Shown here piece after piece: positions 8,294-16,646 of a stretch of 64,000 bases of DNA. This DNA is from Scandinavium manionii (lineage in GTDB: Bacteria; Pseudomonadota; Gammaproteobacteria; Enterobacterales; Enterobacteriaceae), in NCBI RefSeq assembly GCF_024764775.1, contig NZ_JALIGC010000032.1:1-64000 (forward strand), given 5' to 3'. Position numbers and translations under genes: made by a program. The notes beneath the pieces are model-generated. The model did not search any database. It was not told where the DNA came from and saw nothing but the letters and a program-made list of their open reading frames with translations. Within the stretch, counting starts at the first letter, position 1, and every line of letters starts with the position of its first letter.

Positions 8294-9496
8294 TTAAACC
8301 CGTTCAATAATCAGCGCAATCCCCTGCCCAACGCCGATACACATGGTGCACAGCGCGTAGCGCCCGCCGGTGCGTTTCAGCTGATACGCGGCGGTCATCG
8401 CCAGTCGTCCACCGGACGCACCGAGCGGATGCCCCAGCGCAATCGCCCCGCCGTTCGGGTTGATGTGGGCCGCATCGTCCGCCAGCCCCAGCGAACGCGT
8501 CACCGCCAGCGCCTGGGCAGCAAAGGCTTCATTCAGTTCTATCACATCCATCTGGTCAAGCGTCAATCCGGTCTGCGCCAGCACTTTGCGTACCGCAGGA
8601 GACGGACCAAAACCCATTATTCGCGGTGCCACGCCCGCCGTCGCCCCGCCAACCACGCGCGCCAGCGGCTGTAAATCGTGGGCAATTAATGCTTGCTCGC
8701 TTGCCAGCAGCATCGCACATGCCCCGTCGTTCACACCGGAAGCATTGCCCGCCGTGACGCTACCGTCGGCACGCACCACCCCTTTCAGTTTAGCCAGTGA
8801 TTCCAGCGAAGTGTTGCGCGGGTGCTCATCGCGCGCAAAATTCAGCGCATCGCCTTTACGCTGCGGCACCGATACGGCGATGAGTTCGTCATCAAACAGA
8901 CCTTTTCCCTGCGCCAGTGCGGTTCGCTGCTGACTACGGAGCGCAAACGCATCCTGATCGGCGCGGGAAATACCGAACTCATCCGCCACGTTTTCCGCCG
9001 TTTCCGGCATCGAATCTACACCGTATAGCGCTTTCATCAGCGGGTTGATAAAACGCCAGCCGATGGTGGTGTCTTCCATTTTCATGCTGCGGCTAAAGGC
9101 GCTTTCGGCCTTGCCCATCACAAACGGCGCACGGGACATGCTTTCCACGCCACCGGCGACCATCAACTGCGTTTCCCCGCTTTTAATCGCGCGCGCCGCT
9201 ATACCTATCGCGTCCAGGCTCGAACCACAAAGGCGGTTCACGGTGCTGCCCGGCACATTTTCCGGCAGTCCGGCCAGCAGCAGAGCCATGCGCGCCACGT
9301 TGCGATTGTCTTCCCCGGCCTGGTTGGCACAGCCGTAAATCACATCGTCGATACGCGCCGGATCCAGCCCCGGATTGCGTTCCAGCAGCGCCTTCAGCGG
9401 CAGAGCGGCTAAATCATCAGCCCGCACCGTCGAAAGCGTACCACCAAAGCGACCAAAGGGTGTACGCACTGCGTCGCAGATAAATGCCTGATTCAT
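8294..9496 (-). CDS. pcaF: 3-oxoadipyl-CoA thiolase
   Basis: Cleaves 3-oxoadipyl-CoA with CoA to acetyl-CoA and succinyl-CoA, the last step of the pathway. With the start at 9496 the protein is 400 residues. It has the thiolase nucleophile C90 in NRLCGSS, the histidine in GHPLGASG and the second cysteine in CIGVGQG. A start two codons upstream (9502) would sit directly on the AAGGA ribosome site, so I prefer 9496. The related PaaJ of phenylacetate degradation does the same reaction, but the pca neighbours decide the name. Confidence 0.94.
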   Translation of the reverse strand: MNQAFICDAVRTPFGRFGGTLSTVRADDLAALPLKALLERNPGLDPARIDDVIYGCANQAGEDNRNVARMALLLAGLPENVPGSTVNRLCGSSLDAIGIAARAIKSGETQLMVAGGVESMSRAPFVMGKAESAFSRSMKMEDTTIGWRFINPLMKALYGVDSMPETAENVADEFGISRADQDAFALRSQQRTALAQGKGLFDDELIAVSVPQRKGDALNFARDEHPRNTSLESLAKLKGVVRADGSVTAGNASGVNDGACAMLLASEQALIAHDLQPLARVVGGATAGVAPRIMGFGPSPAVRKVLAQTGLTLDQMDVIELNEAFAAQALAVTRSLGLADDAAHINPNGGAIALGHPLGASGGRLAMTAAYQLKRTGGRYALCTMCIGVGQGIALIIERV

Positions 9497-9505
9497 CGTC
9501 ATTCC

Positions 9506-10162
9506 TTACGCGCTTTGCGCCAGTTGGCTGAAGGTCAGTTTCACCGGCGTGAGTCGCTGCAATTCTTCAAACGAGAGTCCGTTGAAAATTTCGCGCACCA
9601 CCGGGCCGTCAGGTGTGATATCCATCACCGCCAGATCAGTATAAATGCGGCTGACGCAGCCAATACCAGTCAGCGGATAGCTGCAGCTCTCCACCAGTTT
9701 GCACTCGCCGTCGCGAGTCAGGTGATCCATCATCACGAACACCTGGCGTGCGCCAATGGCGAGATCCATCGCCCCGCCAACAGCCGGGATCGCATCCGGG
9801 GCGCCAGTGCTCCAGTTAGCGAGATCGCCGCTGGCAGAAACCTGATACGCGCCCAGCACGCAGATATCGAGATGGCCGCCACGCATCATCGCGAACGAGT
9901 CACCGTGATGGAAATAGCAGCCACCCGGCAGCAACGTGACGTACTCTTTCCCGGCGTTGATCAGCTCCGGATCCTCTTCCCCTTCCTGTGGCTTTGGCCC
10001 CATACCAAGCAGCCCATTTTCGCTGTGCAGGAAGATCTCTTTGTCCGCCGGAAGGTAGTTGGCGATGCGGGTTGGCAGGCCGATACCCAGATTCACATAC
10101 GCACCTTCAGGAATATCCTGGGCCACGCGTTTCGCCATTTCGTCACGAGTCAGTTTTTGCAT
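9506..10162 (-). CDS. pcaJ: 3-oxoadipate CoA-transferase subunit B
   Basis: Moves CoA from succinyl-CoA to beta-ketoadipate, together with PcaI. The 218 residues show the family I CoA-transferase beta-subunit features: NLGIGLPT near residue 25 and the catalytic glutamate E48 in SENG. It is separated from pcaI by ten bases and from pcaF by nine. Confidence 0.95.
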   Translation of the reverse strand: MQKLTRDEMAKRVAQDIPEGAYVNLGIGLPTRIANYLPADKEIFLHSENGLLGMGPKPQEGEEDPELINAGKEYVTLLPGGCYFHHGDSFAMMRGGHLDICVLGAYQVSASGDLANWSTGAPDAIPAVGGAMDLAIGARQVFVMMDHLTRDGECKLVESCSYPLTGIGCVSRIYTDLAVMDITPDGPVVREIFNGLSFEELQRLTPVKLTFSQLAQSA

Positions 10163-10172
10163 CAGGTTATCC

Positions 10173-10859
10173 TCAGGCGCTTTTGGCCGCGGTCAGGTTA
10201 GCCAGCGAAAATACGCGCTGAACGAAAATCCCCGGCGTTACCACGTTTTCCGGGTCAAGTTCACCAAGCGGCACAATGTCCGACACTTCCGCCACGGTGA
10301 TTTTTGCCGCCGTCGCCATGATCGGCCCAAAGTTGCGCGCCGCTTTGCGATAAATCAGGTTGCCCCAGCGGTCTGCCTGATGGGCTTTGATCAACGCGAA
10401 ATCCGCATGGATCGGATATTCGAGCACATAATGACGACCGTCTATTTCACGCGTCTCTTTGCCTTCCGCCAGCGGCGTGCCGTAGCCGGTTGGCGTAAAC
10501 ACCGCGCCAAGCCCTGCCCCAGCAGCCTGAATACGCGCCGCCAGATTGCCCTGCGGCACCAGTTCCAGCTCCACTTTCCCGCGGCGATACAGGTCATCAA
10601 AAATCTGCGAATCCACCTGACGCGGGAAGGAGCAGATCATTTTGCGCACCCTACCGGCTTTCAGCAGCGCTGCCAGGCCGACTTCGCCGTTTCCGGCGTT
10701 GTTATTAATGATGGTGAGGTCACGGGCGCCCTGTGCTATCAGGGCATCAATCAGAAAGGTAGGCTGTCCGGCGGGGCCAAAACCACCGATCATGATGATG
10801 GCACCATCGGGGATTCCGGCGATGGCCTGTTCCGGCGTCGGGACGCTTTTGTCGATCAT
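10173..10859 (-). CDS. pcaI: 3-oxoadipate CoA-transferase subunit A
   Basis: Alpha subunit of the beta-ketoadipate:succinyl-CoA transferase. The 228-residue protein has the CoA-binding motif IMIGGFGPAG near residue 20 and the segment NNNAGNGE typical of the family. It is the first gene of the pcaIJFBDC operon and faces pcaR across a 169-base control region with PcaR-like boxes. Confidence 0.95.
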   Translation of the reverse strand: MIDKSVPTPEQAIAGIPDGAIIMIGGFGPAGQPTFLIDALIAQGARDLTIINNNAGNGEVGLAALLKAGRVRKMICSFPRQVDSQIFDDLYRRGKVELELVPQGNLAARIQAAGAGLGAVFTPTGYGTPLAEGKETREIDGRHYVLEYPIHADFALIKAHQADRWGNLIYRKAARNFGPIMATAAKITVAEVSDIVPLGELDPENVVTPGIFVQRVFSLANLTAAKSA

Positions 10860-10875
10860 CAGGTTGCTCCTTGTT

Positions 10876-10974
10876 GTGCGGTTATCGCACTTTTATGCGT
10901 TGTTCGCACAAAATGTGACCCGCTTAACGATGTCGGTCAAGGGCGATAATCGAAATATGGTGCGATTATCGAAC
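10876..10974. promoter_or_regulatory. PcaR-like boxes between pcaI and pcaR
   Basis: GTGCGATTATCGAAC at 10960-10974 is the exact reverse complement of the 15-base PcaR site I recall from Pseudomonas putida (GTTCGATAATCGCAC). GTGCGGTTATCGCAC at 10876-10890 is a close, more symmetric copy. GGGCGATAATCGAAA at 10941-10955 matches in its core only. They flank the divergent starts, as expected for control of both pcaI and pcaR. Confidence 0.75.
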
Positions 10975-11028
10975 ATCCTGTATGTTTGTTTTCAGAATGT
11001 GATCGGTGACAAACCCGGAGACAAAAAT

Positions 11029-11835
11029 ATGACCAAACATCCTGACGACGTACTGAACGGTGAGAGCGATCCGTTCAAGGGAGACCCGAATTATATGGCT
11101 TCGCTGGCGCGTGGTCTGGAGGTGATTCAGGCATTTACCCCGCAACGCCCGGTGCTGTCGATTTCGCAAATCAGCCAGAAAACCGGCATTCCCCGGGCGG
11201 CGGTACGACGCTGCCTGTACACCCTCGGCAAGCTGGGGTTTGTGTACGCCGAGGACGGCAAAAACTTCCAGCTGCGTCCGCGCATTCTGTCGCTCGGCCA
11301 CGCCTGGCTGGCCTCTACGCCGCTGGCCCGTTCCGCGCAGCCGGTGCTCAAACACCTGAGTGAAATGCTGAATGAATCCTGCTCCATCGCCACGCTCGAC
11401 GGTGACGATATTCTGTATATTGCGCGTGCATCGAGTTCCCGAATCATGACTATCGATTTGGATATCGGCAGCCGCTTGCCCGCCTGGGCGACGTCAATGG
11501 GGCGCGTACTGTTGAGCCACCAGCCGGAAGAGAAACTGAACGATATGCTGGCGCGGGTAACGATGATCCGTTACACGCCGCAAACGGTGGATTCAGTGAG
11601 CAAACTACGTACAGAGTTGAAGCGCGTGCGCCAGCAGGGCTACGCGCTGAACGATCAGGAGCTGGAAATGGGGTTACGATCGCTGGCGGTGCCGCTGTTT
11701 AACCCGCAGGGGCATTGTGTTGCGGCACTGAACGTCGGGGTCCATGCGGGCCAGGTTTCCGCCAATGAAATGGTCGATCGCGTGTTGCCAGAACTGCAGA
11801 AAGCGGCGAAGGAATTAACGCTGTTGCTGCGTTAG
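11029..11835 (+). CDS. pcaR: IclR-family regulator of the pca genes
   Basis: IclR-type regulator that in relatives activates the pca genes in response to beta-ketoadipate. The 268 residues have an N-terminal winged helix (about 25-90, with SISQISQKTGIPRAAVRRCL) and a C-terminal effector domain (about 100-265). The open frame extends far upstream, but the ATG at 11029 follows an AACCCGGAGA ribosome site and gives the usual PcaR/PcaU length. The name comes from its place beside pcaI and the PcaR-like boxes. Its stop overlaps that of smrA by four bases on the other strand. Confidence 0.88.
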   Translation: MTKHPDDVLNGESDPFKGDPNYMASLARGLEVIQAFTPQRPVLSISQISQKTGIPRAAVRRCLYTLGKLGFVYAEDGKNFQLRPRILSLGHAWLASTPLARSAQPVLKHLSEMLNESCSIATLDGDDILYIARASSSRIMTIDLDIGSRLPAWATSMGRVLLSHQPEEKLNDMLARVTMIRYTPQTVDSVSKLRTELKRVRQQGYALNDQELEMGLRSLAVPLFNPQGHCVAALNVGVHAGQVSANEMVDRVLPELQKAAKELTLLLR

Positions 11836-12395
11836 CGGCTGCGTTTGGCGTGGCGTTCCCAGTTTTCCTGCTTCGCCTGTTCGGATTTCTTCAACGCCAC
11901 ATAGCACGCCCCGCTGCCGCCGTGATGCGGCAGTGCGCTACAAAACGCCTGTACGTCGTCAAATTCCGTCAACCAGCGCGCCAGATAGCTCCGAATCACA
12001 TTGGCGTGGGAATTGTCCGCCTTGCCTTTGCCATGAACGATCAGCACGTTTCTCAGACCGTCTTTATGCGCCTGACGGATAAACGCAAACAGCTGCTGTC
12101 GACATTGCTCGACCGGCTGGCGCAACAGCGTCAGGCTCGCCTGTTGGCTGTATTTTCCTAAGCGTAATTTATCCAGAACGCCGGTTTGTAACCCGTCACG
12201 CTTGAACTCCAGCGGCGTACCGAGCGGCACGAGGTCGAGGAAACCGGTGGTCAGGAAGTTATCAAGCTGGATCGTATCAATGTGCTGCGGCGTACGGGTG
12301 TTGCGGCTGGGCTGCCAGTGCACGTCATCATTGCGCTTCAGCGGCTGAACATCTTCCATGGCGTCAAGAAACAGAAATTTGTCGTCAGGGTTCAT
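11832..12395 (-). CDS. smrA: Smr-domain endonuclease-like protein SmrA
   Basis: Small MutS-related protein; E. coli SmrA (YdaL) has DNA endonuclease activity in vitro. The start at 12395 gives 187 residues, the E. coli length, behind a GGAAG ribosome site; the frame is open 22 codons further. The Smr domain occupies roughly residues 80-175, with VLIVHGKGK and a LPHHGGSGACYV segment, both typical. Confidence 0.92.
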   Translation of the reverse strand: MNPDDKFLFLDAMEDVQPLKRNDDVHWQPSRNTRTPQHIDTIQLDNFLTTGFLDLVPLGTPLEFKRDGLQTGVLDKLRLGKYSQQASLTLLRQPVEQCRQQLFAFIRQAHKDGLRNVLIVHGKGKADNSHANVIRSYLARWLTEFDDVQAFCSALPHHGGSGACYVALKKSEQAKQENWERHAKRSR

Positions 12396-12600
12396 CTTCA
12401 CTTCCTCCCAGTGCTGCGACGGCTGAAAAGCTACTATAGCCGCGCCCCGCCTCGCGCTCAACGCGTTTTGAGATTCTGGAAACTGATTGCCGAAAGAATA
12501 TATTCTGAGATGAACATTAACCGAATGGGGAATAGGGACACTTAAGCCCTGCTTAAATAAGATTAATGCGCAATGAAGTGAATCACCAATGTTAATAAAT

Positions 12601-12616
12601 TGTGAAATATATCACC
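12601..12616 (+). promoter_or_regulatory. CRP-like site upstream of mcaS
   Basis: TGTGAAATATATCACC matches the CRP half-sites TGTGA-N6-TCACA in nine of ten positions. Its centre is about 51 bases before the likely mcaS start. E. coli mcaS is known to be activated by cAMP-CRP. Confidence 0.7.
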
Positions 12617-12659
12617 TGAAAGTACTGGAAATTTAATTTAAATTCGCTATAACTATAAT

Positions 12660-12755
12660 ACCTGCATAGGGGAGCCAATTGCAGGAATACGTTATGGAAA
12701 TATTGCTGTGTATACTGTGGGATCTGGCGGATGTCGGCAGATCCTGTTTTTTATT
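12660..12755 (+). ncRNA. mcaS: small regulatory RNA McaS
   Basis: Hfq- and CsrA-linked small RNA that in E. coli represses csgD and activates flhDC and pgaA. The E. coli gene also lies between abgR and smrA (ydaL). Here a 5' hairpin (CCTGCA with TGCAGG, loop containing GGGGAG) is followed by TGCTGTGTATACTGTGGGAT, close to the E. coli sequence. A 3' terminator hairpin (GGATCTG with CAGATCC, loop GCGGATGTCGG) ends in a run of T at 12747-12752. The -10 is probably TATAAC at 12648, with the RNA starting at 12660. A short reading frame inside (ATG at 12694) is probably coincidental. Confidence 0.87.
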
Positions 12756-12768
12756 GTCGCGAATACAA

Positions 12769-13680
12769 TCAATTACGGAATAATTGCTGACTCTGACGAC
12801 GGAACTGCGTAATTAGCGAGGCGGTTAAGGGCGTCTGTTGGCTATCGCGGCGCTGAATCAGATAGTACGCGGCTTTCGGTAGCGGTTCAGCTATCGGGAT
12901 TATCTCCAGACGGTGCGAGATTAGTCGGTCAGTACCTAACTCTTCCGGTAAAATACTTAAAAAATCACTTTGTGCAACCAGACTTATGCAAGATGAAAAT
13001 GTTTCACACACCACGCCGATATTCGGTATTTGTGAACGGTCGCTGAATAATTCTTCGAGCTGTTTATAATAACTTCCACGCGGCGTTGGCATTGTCCAGT
13101 TATATTGTAATAAATCACTTATTGTTTTTGCCTCTCGCGCCGGATGACCGGTCCGGGCAAATACCGCGAAGCTTTTTTCAAATAATTTTTCAAACGTGAA
13201 CTCGTGATCGTATGGCCCTTTATAATAACTATTAATGGTGAAATCCAGTTCCCCCTGCCGTAATTCATTGATCATCGATACCAGTTGGCCCTCCATGATC
13301 CTGACCTTCACTTGCGGATGCTGTTGATGAAAACGGGTAATTACCGGCGGCATGAGAGTGCGCGCCACGCTGGCCCCCAGTCCGACATTAATTTGCCCCG
13401 TTAAGCGTCCCTGGCGTTGCAGAATTTCTTCTTGCGCCGCACGCAGCTCCTCAAGAATTAAACTGGCATGCTGATAAAAACTTTCGCCGCATTCTGTGAG
13501 CGCCACACCTTTACTGCGTCTGACAAATAACTGGGCGGAAACGCCCTCTTCCAGCTCTTTAATCGATTTGGTCAGCGCCGGTTGTGAAAGCTGAAGGATC
13601 CGGCTGGCTCCACGAATACTGCCCTGTCTCGCCACTTCCACGAATGCACGAATTTGATGAATTTTAACCTGAAAGGTCAT
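12769..13680 (-). CDS. abgR: LysR-type regulator AbgR
   Basis: Predicted regulator of the divergent abgABT operon for p-aminobenzoyl-glutamate use. The 303 residues show a LysR winged helix-turn-helix (about 3-62, with GSIRGASRILQLSQPALTKS) and a periplasmic-binding-like effector domain. I use the ATG at 13680, which gives the MTFQVKIHQ start matching E. coli AbgR; a start six codons upstream is possible. The 166-base gap to abgA should hold the shared promoters and binding sites. Confidence 0.94.
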   Translation of the reverse strand: MTFQVKIHQIRAFVEVARQGSIRGASRILQLSQPALTKSIKELEEGVSAQLFVRRSKGVALTECGESFYQHASLILEELRAAQEEILQRQGRLTGQINVGLGASVARTLMPPVITRFHQQHPQVKVRIMEGQLVSMINELRQGELDFTINSYYKGPYDHEFTFEKLFEKSFAVFARTGHPAREAKTISDLLQYNWTMPTPRGSYYKQLEELFSDRSQIPNIGVVCETFSSCISLVAQSDFLSILPEELGTDRLISHRLEIIPIAEPLPKAAYYLIQRRDSQQTPLTASLITQFRRQSQQLFRN

Positions 13681-13846
13681 ACCCGCCCCGATAACCAAAA
13701 TCTATCAGACACAAGAAACTGGCATCTACTGTAATGCAAAGCGATATGGCAGGGTAATGGCCGAAACGTTAAAAAATTATTACTGATAAGTAAAAACTAT
13801 CACAGCGTGAAGTGATTCACATTTTTTGCCGATGACAGGAGAACTT

Positions 13847-15157
13847 ATGCAATTACTTAGCGATTACGTTGCGTCGCTGGCGACGGATCTCCGCGCCTGG
13901 CGTCGTGATTTTCATCAATATGCCGAATCCGGTTGGCTGGAATTTCGTACCGCCGCCAAAGTGGCGGAGATCCTCGACGAGCTGGGCTACGAATTAGCCA
14001 TCGGTCGCGAAGTCGTCGAGGCACAAAGTCGGATGGGTCTGCCCGATGACAACACACTGGCGCAAGCCTACGAACGCGCTCGTCTTCAGGGTGCGCCGGA
14101 ACGCTGGCTTCCGGCATTTAAAGGTGGCTTTACTGGCGTCGTGGCGACGCTAAAAACGGGGCGCCCTGGCCCGACGCAGGCCTTCCGTGTCGATATGGAT
14201 GCACTGGATCTCAATGAACAGCTGGACGACAGCCATCGCCCATTCCGCGACGGTTTTGCTTCCTGTAACGCAGGCATGATGCACGCCTGCGGCCATGATG
14301 GGCACACCGCCATTGGTTTAGGTCTCGCCCACGTGTTGAAGAGGTTTGCTGATAACCTCAGCGGCACCCTTAAACTCATTTTTCAGCCAGCCGAAGAAGG
14401 CACTCGTGGCGCACGGGCGATGGTTGCTGCGGGCATTCTGGATGATGTGGATTACTTTACTGCGGTACATATCGGCACCGGCGTGAGTGCAGGAACCGTG
14501 GTCTGTGGGGCGGATAACTTTATGGCTACCAGCAAATTTGATGTGCGTTTTAGCGGTGTTGCCGCGCATGCAGGCGGGAAACCCGAAGACGGTCGCAATG
14601 CGCTTTTGGCTGCAGCTCAGGCGGCAATTGCACTACACAGTATTGCCCCACACAGTGCGGGAGCCTCGCGGGTGAATGTCGGGGTGATGCAGGCTGGAAC
14701 CGGGCGCAATGTCGTGCCTTCCTCGGCGCTGTTAAAAGTGGAAACACGCGGTGAGAGCGAAGTCATCAACCAGTACGTTTTCGACCAGGCGCAACATGTC
14801 ATTGCGGGGGCGGCGGCGATGTACGGCGCGAGTGCCGATGTACGTCTGATGGGCGCGGCCACTGCGAGTTCACCGTCCCCGGTGTGGGTCAGTTTCCTCC
14901 GTGAACAGGCGGCTCTGGTCCCGGGCGTAAAGCAGGCAATCGATCGTGTCGCCGCTCCGGCGGGATCTGAAGATGCCACTCTGATGATGGCACGTGTGCA
15001 GGAACATCACGGTCTGGCCTCCTATATGGTTTTCGGTACTGAACTGAGTGCCGGGCATCACAATGAACAATTCGATTTTGACGAACAGGTGCTGGGCATT
15101 GCAGTGGAAACACTCGCGCGCATCGCGCTTTGTTGTCCGCAGACAGGAACAAAATAA
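13847..15157 (+). CDS. abgA: p-aminobenzoyl-glutamate hydrolase subunit A
   Basis: M20-family metallopeptidase subunit that with AbgB splits p-aminobenzoyl-glutamate, a folate breakdown product, into p-aminobenzoate and glutamate. The 436 residues match the E. coli length. Metal-site segments HACGHDGH, PAEEGTRGA and the C-terminal GHHNEQFD are present. The start at 13847 has an AGGAGA ribosome site. Its stop shares one base with the abgB start, so the subunits are translationally coupled. Confidence 0.96.
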   Translation: MQLLSDYVASLATDLRAWRRDFHQYAESGWLEFRTAAKVAEILDELGYELAIGREVVEAQSRMGLPDDNTLAQAYERARLQGAPERWLPAFKGGFTGVVATLKTGRPGPTQAFRVDMDALDLNEQLDDSHRPFRDGFASCNAGMMHACGHDGHTAIGLGLAHVLKRFADNLSGTLKLIFQPAEEGTRGARAMVAAGILDDVDYFTAVHIGTGVSAGTVVCGADNFMATSKFDVRFSGVAAHAGGKPEDGRNALLAAAQAAIALHSIAPHSAGASRVNVGVMQAGTGRNVVPSSALLKVETRGESEVINQYVFDQAQHVIAGAAAMYGASADVRLMGAATASSPSPVWVSFLREQAALVPGVKQAIDRVAAPAGSEDATLMMARVQEHHGLASYMVFGTELSAGHHNEQFDFDEQVLGIAVETLARIALCCPQTGTK

Positions 15158-16602
15158 TGCAGCAAATTTACGATTTTGTGGCTGATACCTTGAATGCCCG
15201 CCAGCAGATGTTCAGCGATATTGCGGATGAGATTTGGGACCATCCGGAAACACGTTTTGAAGAATTCTGGTCAGCCGAACGACTGGCTGGCGCTCTTGAG
15301 GAAGAAGGGTTTAGTGTGGCCCGTGAAGCAGGCGCTATTCCCAATGCCTTTATTGCCAGTATCGGCAGCGGCAAACCGGTTATCGCGGTACTGGGTGAAT
15401 ACGATGCGCTGGCCGGGCTGAGCCAGCAAGCACATTGCCCCCAACCTCGCTCAACCACGCCTGGCGCCAACGGTCACGGCTGCGGACATAACTTGCTCGG
15501 CACCGCAGCGTTTGCCGCAGCGGTGGCAGCAAAAGCATGGCTGGAACAGCACGGTGGCGAAGGGACGCTGCGCTTTTATGGTTGCCCTGGCGAAGAAGGA
15601 GGATCGGGTAAAACCTTTATGGTCCGTGAAGGGCTGTTTGACGATGTCGATGCCGCTGTTACCTGGCATCCGGAAGCATTCGCCGGGATGTTCAGCTCCA
15701 GCACCCTGGCGAACATTCAGGCGGCATGGCGTTTCACCGGAGTGGCAGCTCACGCGGCCAACTCCCCGCATTTAGGGCGCAGCGCACTGGATGCCGTCAC
15801 GTTGATGACGACGGGCAGCAATTTCCTCAACGAACACATCATTGAAAAAGCACGGGTGCACTATGCCATTACCGACACCGGCGGTATTTCACCCAATGTG
15901 GTTCAAGCGCAGGCCGAAGTGCTGTATCTGATTCGCGCCCCGGAGATGGCGGATGCGCAGCAGATTTATCAACGGATCGAAAAAATCGCGCAGGGCGCGG
16001 CGTTGATGACCGAAACCCAGGTCAGTTGTCGTTTCGAGAAAGCCTGTTCCAGTTATCTGCCAAACCGCACGCTGGAAGCTGCGATGTATCACGCGGTTCA
16101 GCACTACGCGACGCCAGAATGGAATGAGGAAGAACTGGCCTTTGCCCGGCAAATCCGCGACACACTCAGCGAGAACGATCTGCAGAACAGCCTGCAAAAT
16201 ATCGCCCGCACTGGCGCTGACGCAGGTACAGCATTTGCCCGTCGCCATCAGCAGACCCTACTGATTGACGAAGTCGCACCGTATGTGGCGAACGATGGCA
16301 TTTTGCCGGGTTCAACGGATGTCGGTGATGTCAGTTGGAAAACACCGGTGGCCCAATGCTTCAGCCCCTGCTTTACCGTCGGTACGCCACTGCATACCTG
16401 GCAACTGGTGAGTCAGGGTCGCACCTCTATCGCCCATAAAGGAATGCTACACGCCGGTAAAATTATGGCGGCGACGGCCATCAAACTGTTTAACGATCCT
16501 GCGCTGTTGCAAGCGTGCCAGCACGAGCTGGCTCAGCAACTGGCGGAACGGCCTTATCAGTGTCCCATCCCGAAAAACGTGACACCGTCACCTTTAAAAT
16601 AA
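15157..16602 (+). CDS. abgB: p-aminobenzoyl-glutamate hydrolase subunit B
   Basis: Second M20-family subunit of the same hydrolase; 481 residues, as in E. coli. It keeps the metal-binding segments GHGCGHN and CPGEEGGSGK and the histidine in HKGM near the C terminus. It begins in a TAATG overlap with abgA. The frame is open nine codons upstream, but the ATG at 15157 fits the E. coli start. Confidence 0.96.
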   Translation: MQQIYDFVADTLNARQQMFSDIADEIWDHPETRFEEFWSAERLAGALEEEGFSVAREAGAIPNAFIASIGSGKPVIAVLGEYDALAGLSQQAHCPQPRSTTPGANGHGCGHNLLGTAAFAAAVAAKAWLEQHGGEGTLRFYGCPGEEGGSGKTFMVREGLFDDVDAAVTWHPEAFAGMFSSSTLANIQAAWRFTGVAAHAANSPHLGRSALDAVTLMTTGSNFLNEHIIEKARVHYAITDTGGISPNVVQAQAEVLYLIRAPEMADAQQIYQRIEKIAQGAALMTETQVSCRFEKACSSYLPNRTLEAAMYHAVQHYATPEWNEEELAFARQIRDTLSENDLQNSLQNIARTGADAGTAFARRHQQTLLIDEVAPYVANDGILPGSTDVGDVSWKTPVAQCFSPCFTVGTPLHTWQLVSQGRTSIAHKGMLHAGKIMAATAIKLFNDPALLQACQHELAQQLAERPYQCPIPKNVTPSPLK

Positions 16603-16646
16603 TCATTATAAAACAGAATAAACACAACGACACCCGAGGAACGCCC

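Noticed and set aside
12694..12783. Short frame starting MEILLCILWDLADVG with an AGGAA in front
   Set aside because: It lies across the mcaS RNA and its terminator; the sequence is explained by the small RNA.
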